From NCBI GenBank assembly GCA_027382625.1, contig JAJKFJ010023577.1:1-64000 (forward strand): a stretch of 64,000 nt of DNA, given 5' to 3'. Of this stretch, positions 33,889-41,776 are shown piece after piece. Source of the stretch: Tetmemena sp. SeJ-2015 (lineage: Eukaryota > Ciliophora > Spirotrichea > Sporadotrichida > Oxytrichidae). Below the pieces are notes generated by a model. That model saw only the letters and a program-made list of their open reading frames with translations. It had not been told where the DNA came from and did not search any database. A program made the translations under genes and the position numbers. Each line of letters opens with the position of its first letter. The stretch's first letter is position 1.

Positions 33889-35517
33889 CTACTTTTTCTT
33901 CGCTTTCGTTCCGCTAGATTTGGCAGGCGCAGCTTTCACTTCACCTGACTTCGTCGCTGCCGGTGCTGGTTCAATGGGAGTAAGAATGATCGGAGCCGTG
34001 GCAGGGCCGGGCAGGGGAGGCGTCGTGGTAGAGGGCACTGCCGGAGGAGCCGTTATCGTTCCTGGAGTGCCAGGGGTGACCGTGCCATCGGTCGGTGGCG
34101 GCGTGACGGGTGGCGGCTCCGGTTTCTTGAACGGGTCTTCCCAGGTGTGCAGCTCAAAACCAGCGCCCACGCCGCCCACTTCTCCCAGCAGGGCCAGGCA
34201 TTTCTCCCGCCATTTGGCGAGATCCGGCGCACTGCGCTCCTTCTCAGCCGTGCCTGGAAAGATGAGGTAGGTCACCTTGAGATCGCTCTCGGGCCGGATG
34301 TAGGGCGTGGCCTTGGGATTGATGGTTTTGGCCATGAGCAGCGAAGCTTCGCCCATCTTGAAACTGGGGCCGTAGTCGCCGCAGATCGCAGGGTAGATTT
34401 TTCCTTCGTGAATGACGGCTGCGTAGTCGCCGATCTGCGGCGTGAACTTGTTCTGATCCGCGTAGCCGCGGAACAGCAGCGAGAGGACGATGAAGGGGTC
34501 TTTGTCCGCGATGAGACTGCTGCGCACCTTGAAGTCGGAGACCTCCAGCTTGAGCTGGTCGATCATGACCTTGAGGTCCCGGTTGCGCGATGAACTCAGT
34601 CCCTTCTTCGCAAATTCATCCTGCGCTTTTTGCAGGCGTTCCTCCCATTTGGCCAGGAGCGGGTTCGGGGTCTTCGTGGTCTTCGCCCACGCATAGCTGG
34701 TGAAGGGTTGGTAGTAGTCGGAGAGGTAGATGTACTCCTCCAGCGTCGGCATGCGGTCGCCATCCGAGCCGTCGGCCACGACATCCATCTCCGACTGCAC
34801 GAGCAGGGCGCGGCGCTGCGTTGTCGGGTGGGTCAGTTCGAGGATGGTCTCGGTGTCGTAGAAGTTGTGACGGTCGAGGATTTTGTTCAGGCGCGTGAGG
34901 TCGTTCTGCACGCGGTTGGTTTTGTTCTCGTAAAGCTTGTGGTAGAAGCCGCTCACTTTCGCCGCTGGCAGCATGGTGCCGAGTCCGGGCAGGATGGCGG
35001 GCAGGTTTTTGTTGATGCGGGAGAGTTCCTCCAGGGTCTGGTTTGCCTTCGGCACGCGGATGCTGAGCTGAAACTCCGCTTTGTAGGATTCGGGATCCAG
35101 CCGTTCCAAACTGGCAAAACCACCCTCTTCAGTGATCAGGTTCGTTTTGACCGTGATGCCGTTGAAAAGGGTGGCCACGTCGATGTCCTTGCGCGGGATG
35201 TATTTCTCCGGCAGCGGCGGCTGGACTTCGCGGATGACCTCCTTGGTCACTTCTTTGACGACGGGAACTTCTTTGATCACATCACGCATCACGTCTCGCG
35301 TGACGATGCGTTCCTTCGTGCTCCGGGCGGAGGCGACGATGTCCTGGATGCTTTTTGTTATCTTCCCGGCAAAGGGAGTGAACGGCAGGGTGAGCCCAAT
35401 AACCAGGGTGGCGAGAAACAGCAGGCGGATAAACGAGCCGAAGCATCCGCGCTTTCGGCGCTGTGGTGGATACGGGGGCGGGGAGTCCGTGGCGGGCATG
35501 GGAGATTCCGAAGACAT
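33889..35517 (-). CDS. Membrane-anchored protein with GH75 (chitosanase)-like domain
   Basis: A 542-residue protein. A Pro-rich cytoplasmic start is followed by a membrane anchor at about residues 29-48 (FIRLLFLATLVIGLTLPF), a charged helical segment with repeated EV/VTK words (VIKEVPVVKEVTKEVIREV), and a soluble domain. It ends in a long Pro/Thr/Ala-rich tail (about residues 455-542), likely unstructured or wall-spanning. In the middle, LVQSEMDVVADGSDGD and GDYAAVIHEGKIYPAICGDY, then MGEASLLMAKTIN, resemble the catalytic area of glycoside hydrolase family 75 chitosanases, with acidic residues in plausible positions. That assignment is from pattern memory and is moderate. The gene is convergent with purU (26-base gap). 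Confidence 0.62.
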   Translation of the reverse strand: MSSESPMPATDSPPPYPPQRRKRGCFGSFIRLLFLATLVIGLTLPFTPFAGKITKSIQDIVASARSTKERIVTRDVMRDVIKEVPVVKEVTKEVIREVQPPLPEKYIPRKDIDVATLFNGITVKTNLITEEGGFASLERLDPESYKAEFQLSIRVPKANQTLEELSRINKNLPAILPGLGTMLPAAKVSGFYHKLYENKTNRVQNDLTRLNKILDRHNFYDTETILELTHPTTQRRALLVQSEMDVVADGSDGDRMPTLEEYIYLSDYYQPFTSYAWAKTTKTPNPLLAKWEERLQKAQDEFAKKGLSSSRNRDLKVMIDQLKLEVSDFKVRSSLIADKDPFIVLSLLFRGYADQNKFTPQIGDYAAVIHEGKIYPAICGDYGPSFKMGEASLLMAKTINPKATPYIRPESDLKVTYLIFPGTAEKERSAPDLAKWREKCLALLGEVGGVGAGFELHTWEDPFKKPEPPPVTPPPTDGTVTPGTPGTITAPPAVPSTTTPPLPGPATAPIILTPIEPAPAATKSGEVKAAPAKSSGTKAKKK

Positions 35518-35562
35518 ACGCGTGCAGAAGTTTAATCTCTTTTCAGCACCAAGGCGAGTGCA

Positions 35563-36240
35563 TCATCCTTCTTCGAGACGGCCTTCTTTGAGCAGGAGGC
35601 GGCGGTCACCGCGCTTGGCCAGGGTTTGATCATGCGTGACGACAATGAGTGTTTTTTTGGCCTCGTCGACCACCTGCATCAGCATGTCGATGACGCCACT
35701 GCCGGTGCTTGCGTCGAGATTGCCGGTGGGCTCGTCAGCGTAGATGATGCCGGGGTTGTTGATGAGCGCGCGGGCGATGGCCACGCGCTGCTGCTCGCCG
35801 CCGGAAAGCTCGGTGGGAAGGTGTTGGAGGCGTGCCGTGAGGCCCACCTTGTCCAGCAGTTCACGGGCGCGTGTCTCGGCTTTTTTGCCGCCGATCATGG
35901 CCGGAAGCATCACATTCTCCAAAGCCGTGAGTTCCGGCAGCAGGAAGTAATGCTGGAAAACAAATCCCATGACCTCATTGCGCGTGCGCGCACGCTCGGC
36001 CGCTGCCGCCTGATACAGCGAACGGCCATGCACCATCACATCTCCCGAAGTAGGCTGCTCCAGCCCGCCGAGGACGTAGAGCAGAGTGGTTTTGCCTGCG
36101 CCGGACTGACCGCAGAGAAACACCTTTTCACCGGCGGCGACTTCGACATTGACGCCGCGTAGCACGGGCAGATCATGCCCCGCAAGGTGGTAGGTACGAT
36201 GCACATCGTGTGCGGCGAGTGGGGCTGCTTCCTGGCTCAT
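35563..36240 (-). CDS. LolD-like ABC transporter ATPase
   Basis: A 225-residue ATPase of the LolD/MacB family. Walker A is FLCGQSGAGKTTLLYVLGG, the Q-loop is VFQHYFLLPELTALENV, the signature is LSGGEQQRVAIARALINN, and Walker B is GIIYADEPTGNLDAS, with the His switch in LIVVTHDQTLA. These ATPases drive lipoprotein release to the outer membrane or other export by FtsX-like permeases. No LolC/E-type permease is adjacent in the window, so the partner is unknown. The start MSQEAAPLAAHDVHRTY is preferred over the longer frame. Confidence 0.9.
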   Translation of the reverse strand: MSQEAAPLAAHDVHRTYHLAGHDLPVLRGVNVEVAAGEKVFLCGQSGAGKTTLLYVLGGLEQPTSGDVMVHGRSLYQAAAAERARTRNEVMGFVFQHYFLLPELTALENVMLPAMIGGKKAETRARELLDKVGLTARLQHLPTELSGGEQQRVAIARALINNPGIIYADEPTGNLDASTGSGVIDMLMQVVDEAKKTLIVVTHDQTLAKRGDRRLLLKEGRLEEG

Positions 36241-36279
36241 GTATAGTTGGGGTGTACGCTCCGCAGATGCCACGCGGCG

Positions 36280-36741
36280 TCAAGACATGATGCCCGCCAG
36301 CGTGCGTTGTCTGAGCGTCTCATACATCACGATGCCCGCTGCGGTGGCCAGATTCAGGCTTCGCGTGCCCTGCATCGGGATGCGCAGGCAGCGCTCCTGC
36401 TGAATCACCGAGGCCGGGATGCCACGTGTTTCTGGCCCGAAAACGAGGAAAATCTCATCCGCTGTGAGGTCGGCCTCCCAGTAGGTATGCTCACCCTGAC
36501 ATTCGATGAACCAGCACACGGCCCCGGCAGGAATCTCCGCCGCCAGTGCCTCCCAGCTGTCCCAGACGCGCACATCCACCTCCGCCCAGTAGTCCAGTCC
36601 GGCGCGCTTGAGCTGCTTGTCATCAAGGCTGAATCCGAGCGGTTTGATCAGATGCAGCCGCGCATTCGTGGCCAGGCACAGTCGCCCAATGGCACCCGTA
36701 TTGTGCGGAATTTCCGGCTGGAACAGGACGACGTTCAGCAT
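36280..36741 (-). CDS. trmL: tRNA (cytidine/uridine-34 2'-O)-methyltransferase TrmL
   Basis: A 153-residue SPOUT-class enzyme that methylates the wobble ribose of two tRNA-Leu species. MLNVVLFQPEIPHNTGAIGR, LHLIKPLGFSLDDKQLKRAG, FLVFGPETRGIP and RSLNLATAAGIVMYE give the trefoil-knot signature in order. Length is typical of TrmL (YibK). It follows the GtrA-family gene by six bases on the same strand and precedes the lolD-like gene by 39 bases, so the three may be one operon. Confidence 0.95.
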   Translation of the reverse strand: MLNVVLFQPEIPHNTGAIGRLCLATNARLHLIKPLGFSLDDKQLKRAGLDYWAEVDVRVWDSWEALAAEIPAGAVCWFIECQGEHTYWEADLTADEIFLVFGPETRGIPASVIQQERCLRIPMQGTRSLNLATAAGIVMYETLRQRTLAGIMS

Positions 36742-36747
36742 GCAGCC

Positions 36748-37254
36748 TTAACCTTTGAAAACAAAAAGCTTCCGGCAGATGAAATTCACCAGGGTGGACG
36801 AAATGATCAGCAGCAACTGCGCGGTCAATGTGCTGATGCCATACCACTTGATGAGATACGGCCCGGAGAGCAGGCCAATGGCAAACCCCGTCGAGCTTAC
36901 CACCGAGAAGTAAACAAACTCCAGCACCCGGTGATGCCGTCCGGGGGTGAACACCCACAGGGAATTGGTCACGTAGGCAAAGATGTTGCCAAAGAAAAAG
37001 GCGATGATGTTGTTGTAGATGCTGTGCAGCGCACGCACCTCATCGGACACACCGCTGCTGACGAGAGCAGGATACATGCCCCATCTGGAGAGGGCATAAA
37101 AGATCGCTGTCGTGAGGGTCAGCGATCCAATTCCGCAGATGCCATACTTGATGAACTGGATCAGCGGGTGCGTGTCACGCGTGTTCAGACGCACCAGAAT
37201 CGAACGCCAGTCGTTCTCACGAAAAAATAGAAGAGCCTCACCGATTTTTGACAT
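36748..37254 (-). CDS. GtrA-family membrane protein
   Basis: A 168-residue protein with four hydrophobic segments (about residues 30-52, 76-98, 106-126, 134-155). It begins with the GtrA-type helix HPLIQFIKYGICGIGSL and closes with the family's basic end VNFICRKLFVFKG; NSLWVFTP is the conserved loop. GtrA proteins move lipid-linked sugars or related groups across the membrane. The first codons lie inside a terminator-like hairpin (37222-37270), so the start is uncertain. No glycosyltransferase partner is beside it. Confidence 0.85.
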   Translation of the reverse strand: MSKIGEALLFFRENDWRSILVRLNTRDTHPLIQFIKYGICGIGSLTLTTAIFYALSRWGMYPALVSSGVSDEVRALHSIYNNIIAFFFGNIFAYVTNSLWVFTPGRHHRVLEFVYFSVVSSTGFAIGLLSGPYLIKWYGISTLTAQLLLIISSTLVNFICRKLFVFKG

Positions 37255-37270
37255 CATCAGGTGAGGCTCT
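37222..37270 (-). terminator. Hairpin plus T-run overlapping the gtrA start
   Basis: On the minus strand, AGAGCCTCACC pairs with GGTGAGGCTCT (11 perfect base pairs, 17-base loop) and is followed by TCTATTTTTT. It lies 34 bases after the stop codon of the glycine-zipper gene and would end that transcript, but the start codon of the GtrA gene is inside the loop. It may therefore also gate translation or readthrough into gtrA-trmL. Confidence 0.75.
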
Positions 37271-37303
37271 CCGGGGATCGTTGATCAGCAAGCAAAGATG
37301 CGC

Positions 37304-37621
37304 TTAATAATAGTGGTAGTTGCCGTTGCGGTCGTAGTAGCCCTGCTGCTGCTGGCGTCCACGGTAGCCCTGCTGCTGGCCTTGGTAGTATTGCTGCTGG
37401 TTGCGCTGGTCCCGGGAGTTGCCGATGGCGTTGCCACCGAGGGCACCGAGACCTGCACCAATAGCGGCGCCTTCGAGGCCACGACCACTTTGATTGCCGA
37501 TAATGCCACCGACGGCGGCACCGCCGAGTGCACCAATGACAGAGCCGGTTTGAGCATTAGGGCCGGAAGCGCAGGAGACCAGCGAAAGGGCAGTGAGAGC
37601 TGTGAGGAGGGTTTTTTTCAT
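37304..37621 (-). CDS. Glycine-zipper lipoprotein, longer paralog
   Basis: A 105-residue protein with lipoprotein signal MKKTLLTALTALSLVSC. It is followed by glycine-zipper repeats: VIGALGGAAVGGIIGNQSG and AIGAGLGALGGNAIGN, in the GxxxG spacing of YMGG/SlyB-like outer-membrane proteins. The tail is Gln/Tyr/Arg-rich (QQQYYQGQQQGYRGRQQ). Such zippers let helices pack in the membrane and often go with envelope stress or pore formation. A paralog lies 41 bases upstream in the same direction. The frame starts five codons earlier, but the signal peptide begins here. Confidence 0.85.
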   Translation of the reverse strand: MKKTLLTALTALSLVSCASGPNAQTGSVIGALGGAAVGGIIGNQSGRGLEGAAIGAGLGALGGNAIGNSRDQRNQQQYYQGQQQGYRGRQQQQGYYDRNGNYHYY

Positions 37622-37662
37622 ATTATTTATTGTCAATAGATTGATTGAATTACGGGGGTTGA

Positions 37663-37899
37663 TTAATAGTAGTAGCCACGACGACGATCACGGGCATTGC
37701 CAATGGCGTTGCCTCCCAAGGCTCCGAGGCCGCCACCGATGAGCGCGCCTTCAAGGCCTCGGCCACTTTGAGATCCAATGATGCCGCCGACAGCAGCCCC
37801 GCCGAGGCCGCCAATGACAGCGCCCTGTTGGGCACCCGGGCCGGTGGCGCAGGATGAGAATGTGGCAGCAGTGAGTAATGAGAGAACGAGGTGTTTCAT
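37663..37899 (-). CDS. Glycine-zipper lipoprotein, shorter paralog
   Basis: A 78-residue paralog of the next gene: lipobox FSSC after MKHLVLSLLTAATFSSC, then VIGGLGGAAVGGIIGSQSG and LIGGGLGALGGNAIGN, and a short RDRRRGYYY end. The core zipper is almost the same in both proteins, and the signal peptide and tail differ, so this looks like a tandem gene duplication. The AT-rich 200 bases upstream divide it from a divergent gene and likely contain both promoters. Confidence 0.85.
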   Translation of the reverse strand: MKHLVLSLLTAATFSSCATGPGAQQGAVIGGLGGAAVGGIIGSQSGRGLEGALIGGGLGALGGNAIGNARDRRRGYYY

Positions 37900-38103
37900 A
37901 ATAGTATGATTGTTGTGATCAAGCAGACTGCTTTGTCGTTAAATAGGCTCTAATTGTTCATAAAGAAAAGCGAAATCCTAAAGGCGTGGCAAGTTGATAC
38001 CTATAATACGCAGCCCGCGATAACTCCGGCCTCCTCTGGCTTTCTTTATTTGACGCGCATTCTGCCAGCGATTACAAACCCTGCTGCCCCCTCCAACTTT
38101 TCT

Positions 38104-38715
38104 ATGCACGTGCGTTTCTTTCTTCGTAGCCTGTTTGCCGTTTCACTCCTCAGCCTCACCGTTTTGCCGGTTCAGGCCGAGCCGCTGCCGCTGGATCACC
38201 CCTGCGCCGCCCTGGTGAAAAAATACCTCACCGCCGTCGTGCAGCAGGACTGGAAAACCGCATCCCAGATGCTGGTTCCTTCTTCCTTGGAGCGCCGCCA
38301 GCGTGAAACGGTCAACATCATCAAATCCGCCCCTACCATGTCCGACGAGGAGAACATGCTCGCCGGTTACAATGTGAAGGGCGTGAGCGAGCTGGAAAAG
38401 ATGTCCCCTCAGGAGTTTTATCAGGTGGATCGCGAAGCCTGGCACAAAAAGCTCAAGCTCACCCCGGAAGCCACGAAGCGGAAGCAGGAGACTCTCAAAG
38501 TCATCGTGCTCGGCCTCGTCCAGGAAAAAGACAAGGGCTACGTCCACGCGACCGTTCGCACTTCCCAGGAAACGCTGACCGACAAGATTGAGGAGCTCTT
38601 CCTCATCTCCTTCATCACCGATCCGGCCAATCCGAAAAACTACCTGATCTCCCCCGAGATGAAGGACCGCCCGGTCATCACCCCGCTGGATGGCTCGGCT
38701 CCGAAAGAAAACTGA
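38104..38715 (+). CDS. Secreted hypothetical protein
   Basis: No family recognised. The 203-residue product has a cleavable signal peptide (MHVRFFLRSLFAVSLLSLTV, cut probably after VQA) and a mature helical domain. HPCAALVKKYLTAVVQQDWK and LTPEATKRKQETLKVIVLG resemble NTF2-like or tetratricopeptide-length helices without a clear motif. The first part reads like 'one unit of work per cycle' proteins seen with DUF-type lipoproteins, but that is a guess. The gene is convergent with menE, with only three bases between stop codons. Confidence 0.7.
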   Translation: MHVRFFLRSLFAVSLLSLTVLPVQAEPLPLDHPCAALVKKYLTAVVQQDWKTASQMLVPSSLERRQRETVNIIKSAPTMSDEENMLAGYNVKGVSELEKMSPQEFYQVDREAWHKKLKLTPEATKRKQETLKVIVLGLVQEKDKGYVHATVRTSQETLTDKIEELFLISFITDPANPKNYLISPEMKDRPVITPLDGSAPKEN

Positions 38716-38718
38716 TCG

Positions 38719-39843
38719 TCACAGCAGCTCCCGCAGACCTGCCAGGAGCACTTTGCCCAGATTGCTGCGCGGTATCGCCTGCAGCATGCGGACATCTTGA
38801 ATTTGCTCAAAAGGCCTCAACGTTTCGTTGAGGCCTTTTTGCATCTGCGCGGCTTCGCTCTCAGTCATGCCGCTCACGGCCAGTACCAGGCGGCTTTCTT
38901 TGCGAGCGTCTGCGACATCACATACGGCGGCATCCCCAGTGCGTGAGCTAAGTTTGAGCCGCAATGCCTCAATGCGGTCTTGGATGGGGCTCAAAGCCAC
39001 CAGTTCGCCGAGGATCTTCACCGTCCCTGCCTCGCGCCCGAGAAAGCGCAGCCAGCGTGTTCCCTCCGCTTCGATAATCTCCACCCGGTCGCGCGTGCGC
39101 AGCCCCTCTGCCGGTATCGGCTCCCAGCGCCAGTGGCCTTCCTCGCAGATCGCATAGCCCTGCGCCAGCGCGGGACCGCTAATAGTGAGCACGCCCTCCG
39201 CATCCGTGTTCACCTGCCAGATCGGCAGCACCTCCAGCTCCGCGCCGGGGCGCGGCTGCGCCGCCACACTGGAGCCTGTCTCCGTCATCGCATAGGTGCG
39301 GTGCACCTGCCAGCCCAAGCCCAGCGCCGCAGCCTCCAGCTCTGCATTCAAAGCGCCACCGCCCACCAGCACTGCACGCATGGAATCCGGCGCACGCAGT
39401 CGTGCCGTTACCAGGTCAAAAATCTGCGTGGGCACCAGGGAGGCCAGCGTGGCCCCAGCCTCTTCACACTTCTGCACAAACGCCGCCGCATTCCATTTCC
39501 CTTCCAGCCGGGTGACGACACTGCCGCTGAGATGCGAGCGCGCCAGGATGCCAAAACCGCCCACATGGTGCGTGGACAGCGCCAGCAGCCAGTGGTCCTG
39601 CGCCGTGATGCCGAAGTGCTCATTCACCGCGCGTGCGGACGTCAGCAGCGCCTGCTTCGTCAGTCCCACCCATTTGCGTGCGCCCTCGGTCCCGCTCGTT
39701 TGAAAGAAGCACCAGTCCTTTGCCTTCAGTTCGCGCACCGCCATCTCGGCCAGCCCCGCACCTTCCGTGGTGTGCTCAGAGCGGCCCACCCACACGCTGC
39801 CGTCCGTCCAGAACTCGGGTTCCATGTTCACAGCCGTCTCCAT
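38719..39843 (-). CDS. menE: o-Succinylbenzoate-CoA ligase
   Basis: A 374-residue adenylate-forming enzyme that activates o-succinylbenzoate in menaquinone synthesis. CFFQTSGTEGARKWVGLT carries the phosphate loop, LLALSTHHVGGFGILAR a family-typical stretch, VHRTYAMTETGSSVA the A5 region, and LRTRDRVEII with RFLGREAGTVKILGELV the hinge and lid. It is shorter at the N-terminus than many MenE proteins. It overlaps menC by 16 bases at the ATG used here; a second in-frame ATG at 39825 would give no overlap. Membership of the menA-menC-menE order fixes the name. Confidence 0.9.
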   Translation of the reverse strand: METAVNMEPEFWTDGSVWVGRSEHTTEGAGLAEMAVRELKAKDWCFFQTSGTEGARKWVGLTKQALLTSARAVNEHFGITAQDHWLLALSTHHVGGFGILARSHLSGSVVTRLEGKWNAAAFVQKCEEAGATLASLVPTQIFDLVTARLRAPDSMRAVLVGGGALNAELEAAALGLGWQVHRTYAMTETGSSVAAQPRPGAELEVLPIWQVNTDAEGVLTISGPALAQGYAICEEGHWRWEPIPAEGLRTRDRVEIIEAEGTRWLRFLGREAGTVKILGELVALSPIQDRIEALRLKLSSRTGDAAVCDVADARKESRLVLAVSGMTESEAAQMQKGLNETLRPFEQIQDVRMLQAIPRSNLGKVLLAGLRELL

Positions 39844-40793
39844 GGCAGCGCCTCCAGAACTTCGCCAAATCCCAACCCGCCGCCGCTGCGGTCCGCTGAC
39901 AAATGGCCGCCATGAGTTGTCACACGCTCAAAGAACTCATCCTTCTCAAACAGATGCTCCGTGCACAGCCCGCAGAAATCCAGCGCCTGCCCCTCGGACA
40001 GCGCCACCGCCGCTTCATACGCGGCAAACATCTGCCCCAGCGCATGATCCATCGCCGAAGTGAGCACCAGCGGATGCTGCGGATGGGTTTCCGCCACGAT
40101 CCGCCAGTCACGCCGCGCCGGCTTCACCACCACCGCATCAAAGCCCTGCGTGCCGTCTCGCCAGCCCTTGTCCAGAGCCAGCTTCACACCCCACTTTTGC
40201 CGCACAGCCTCCCACGCCGCCGCATCATAAGGGAAGGGGTCCTCCACGAAATCCAGCGCACGGTACACCCGCAGCGGCATGAACTCGATGAACTTGCCAA
40301 ACGTCAGCCGGTCCAGCACACCGTTGAAATCCACACGCAGCCGCACGCCCTGCGTTTCAAACCGCTTGGCGCAGCCTTCCAGGAAGCGCGTTGTCTCGCC
40401 ATAATTCGCAAAACCCTTCGCCTTGATCGCGGGCCAGCCTTCTGTCAGCACGCGCTCCATCTGCGCCTCGGTGTCGGTGGCAAAGCTCCACGAGTAGTGG
40501 CTGCGCGGAATCTCCAGCCCCTCAAACAAACTCACGCCTGCACGCCTAGCCGCCCCGTCGATCTCCGCACAGCGCAGAGCCATGGCTGTCACCGGAGTCG
40601 TGACCCCTTCGCTGAGCAAACGCAGTTGCTCCTCCACCGGAGCATCCCCAAACTCCGGCCACGGATGCACACAGCCATACCCGCCATCCACGAAGATCAG
40701 CGCACCTGCAAACACCCGCCGCATCGACACCGCATTCAGGGCCACTCCGCTGCGCAGGAGATACTCATGGACGTAGATGGGGGCGTCGGTCAT
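39828..40793 (-). CDS. menC: o-Succinylbenzoate synthase
   Basis: A 321-residue enolase-superfamily enzyme that dehydrates SHCHC to o-succinylbenzoate. A barrel with acid ligands can be read: IKAKGFANYGE (Lys), VRLRVDFNGVLDR (Asp), LDFVEDPFPYD (Glu) and VKLALDKGWRDG (Asp/Lys), with DAVVVKPARRD giving the second catalytic Lys. MenC sequences are very divergent, and the call depends on the position between menA and menE as well as on these residues. The 44-base gap to menA suggests one operon read menA, menC, menE. Confidence 0.85.
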   Translation of the reverse strand: MTDAPIYVHEYLLRSGVALNAVSMRRVFAGALIFVDGGYGCVHPWPEFGDAPVEEQLRLLSEGVTTPVTAMALRCAEIDGAARRAGVSLFEGLEIPRSHYSWSFATDTEAQMERVLTEGWPAIKAKGFANYGETTRFLEGCAKRFETQGVRLRVDFNGVLDRLTFGKFIEFMPLRVYRALDFVEDPFPYDAAAWEAVRQKWGVKLALDKGWRDGTQGFDAVVVKPARRDWRIVAETHPQHPLVLTSAMDHALGQMFAAYEAAVALSEGQALDFCGLCTEHLFEKDEFFERVTTHGGHLSADRSGGGLGFGEVLEALPWRRL

Positions 40794-40837
40794 TCGGGTT
40801 TAGGTCTTATGAATCATATACGCCCCGTCCGGCGTGT

Positions 40838-41734
40838 TCACCGCATCACATCCGCACTCTTCACAATCCCCCAGCACATCAGCCCCGCAAAGAGCAGCAG
40901 TTGCCCCCCGCTCATCGCCAGCAGGCGATTGTGCCCCCGGCTGGGTGGTTCGGCGATCACCCGCCATGCTACGAACAAGCCGATGGGTAGAGTGATCAGC
41001 GGCAGTGTGAACGCACGCGGCCAGCCCTGCTGAAACCAGTAGATCCCCGCCGCATGCGCTGCGACGATGAGAAGCACAATCTCCGCCCGTGCAAAGCCCA
41101 CGCCGAAGCGCACGGCCAGCGTTTTCTTGCCGGTCTGGCCGTCCTCCACGACATCGCGCAGGTTGTTGATGGCGATCAAGATCGTGCTCAGGCAGCCGAT
41201 CTGAAAACCCGCCACCACGGCCGCCTCATACCATTCACCGGTTTGCACAAAGGCCGCGCCCGTGACCGCCACGAGGCCGAAGAACAGAATGACAAACAGC
41301 TCCCCCAGTCCCCGATACGCCAGCGGCACCGGCCCGCCCGTGTAGCCAAAGCAGAAGTACAGCGATGGAATGCCGATGAACAGAATCGGCAGCCCCCGCG
41401 CCTCAAACAACGGCACCGCCAGCAGCGTTGCCACCGCCAGCATCAGCCACGCCGCAAACTTCACCGCTCCCGGCGAAGCCACACCGCTGGCCGTGATGCG
41501 CTTCGGCCCGATGCGTGCCTGTGTATCCGCCCCTTTGATCGAATCCAGCGCGTCATTGAAAAAATTTGTCGCGATCTGCAGCGCCCCGCAGCTCCCCAGC
41601 GTGCAGAAAGCCAGCCACCAGTCGAAGTGTCCCGAAATCTTCGCCCCCAGCGCACACCCCACCACCACAGGCGCGATGGCTGCTCCCAGTGTTTTCGGGC
41701 GTGCAGCGGCGATCCAGTCGAAGAAGTGAGGCAT
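40838..41734 (-). CDS. menA: 1,4-Dihydroxy-2-naphthoate polyprenyltransferase
   Basis: A 298-residue UbiA-type membrane enzyme that attaches the isoprenoid tail to DHNA. The first aspartate motif is NFFNDALDSIKGAD (about residue 58) and the second is NNLRDVVEDGQTGKKTLAVR (about residue 190). Around these are eight to nine hydrophobic segments. PKTLGAAIAPVVVGCAL is the family start. It is the first gene of the menA-menC-menE unit, which supplies the quinone used by the respiratory chain that ends in the cbb3 oxidase at 52-60 kb. Confidence 0.95.
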   Translation of the reverse strand: MPHFFDWIAAARPKTLGAAIAPVVVGCALGAKISGHFDWWLAFCTLGSCGALQIATNFFNDALDSIKGADTQARIGPKRITASGVASPGAVKFAAWLMLAVATLLAVPLFEARGLPILFIGIPSLYFCFGYTGGPVPLAYRGLGELFVILFFGLVAVTGAAFVQTGEWYEAAVVAGFQIGCLSTILIAINNLRDVVEDGQTGKKTLAVRFGVGFARAEIVLLIVAAHAAGIYWFQQGWPRAFTLPLITLPIGLFVAWRVIAEPPSRGHNRLLAMSGGQLLLFAGLMCWGIVKSADVMR

Positions 41735-41776
41735 GCGATTAGAATGACGAATGGCTGCGCTATCGCAAACGCTTCG

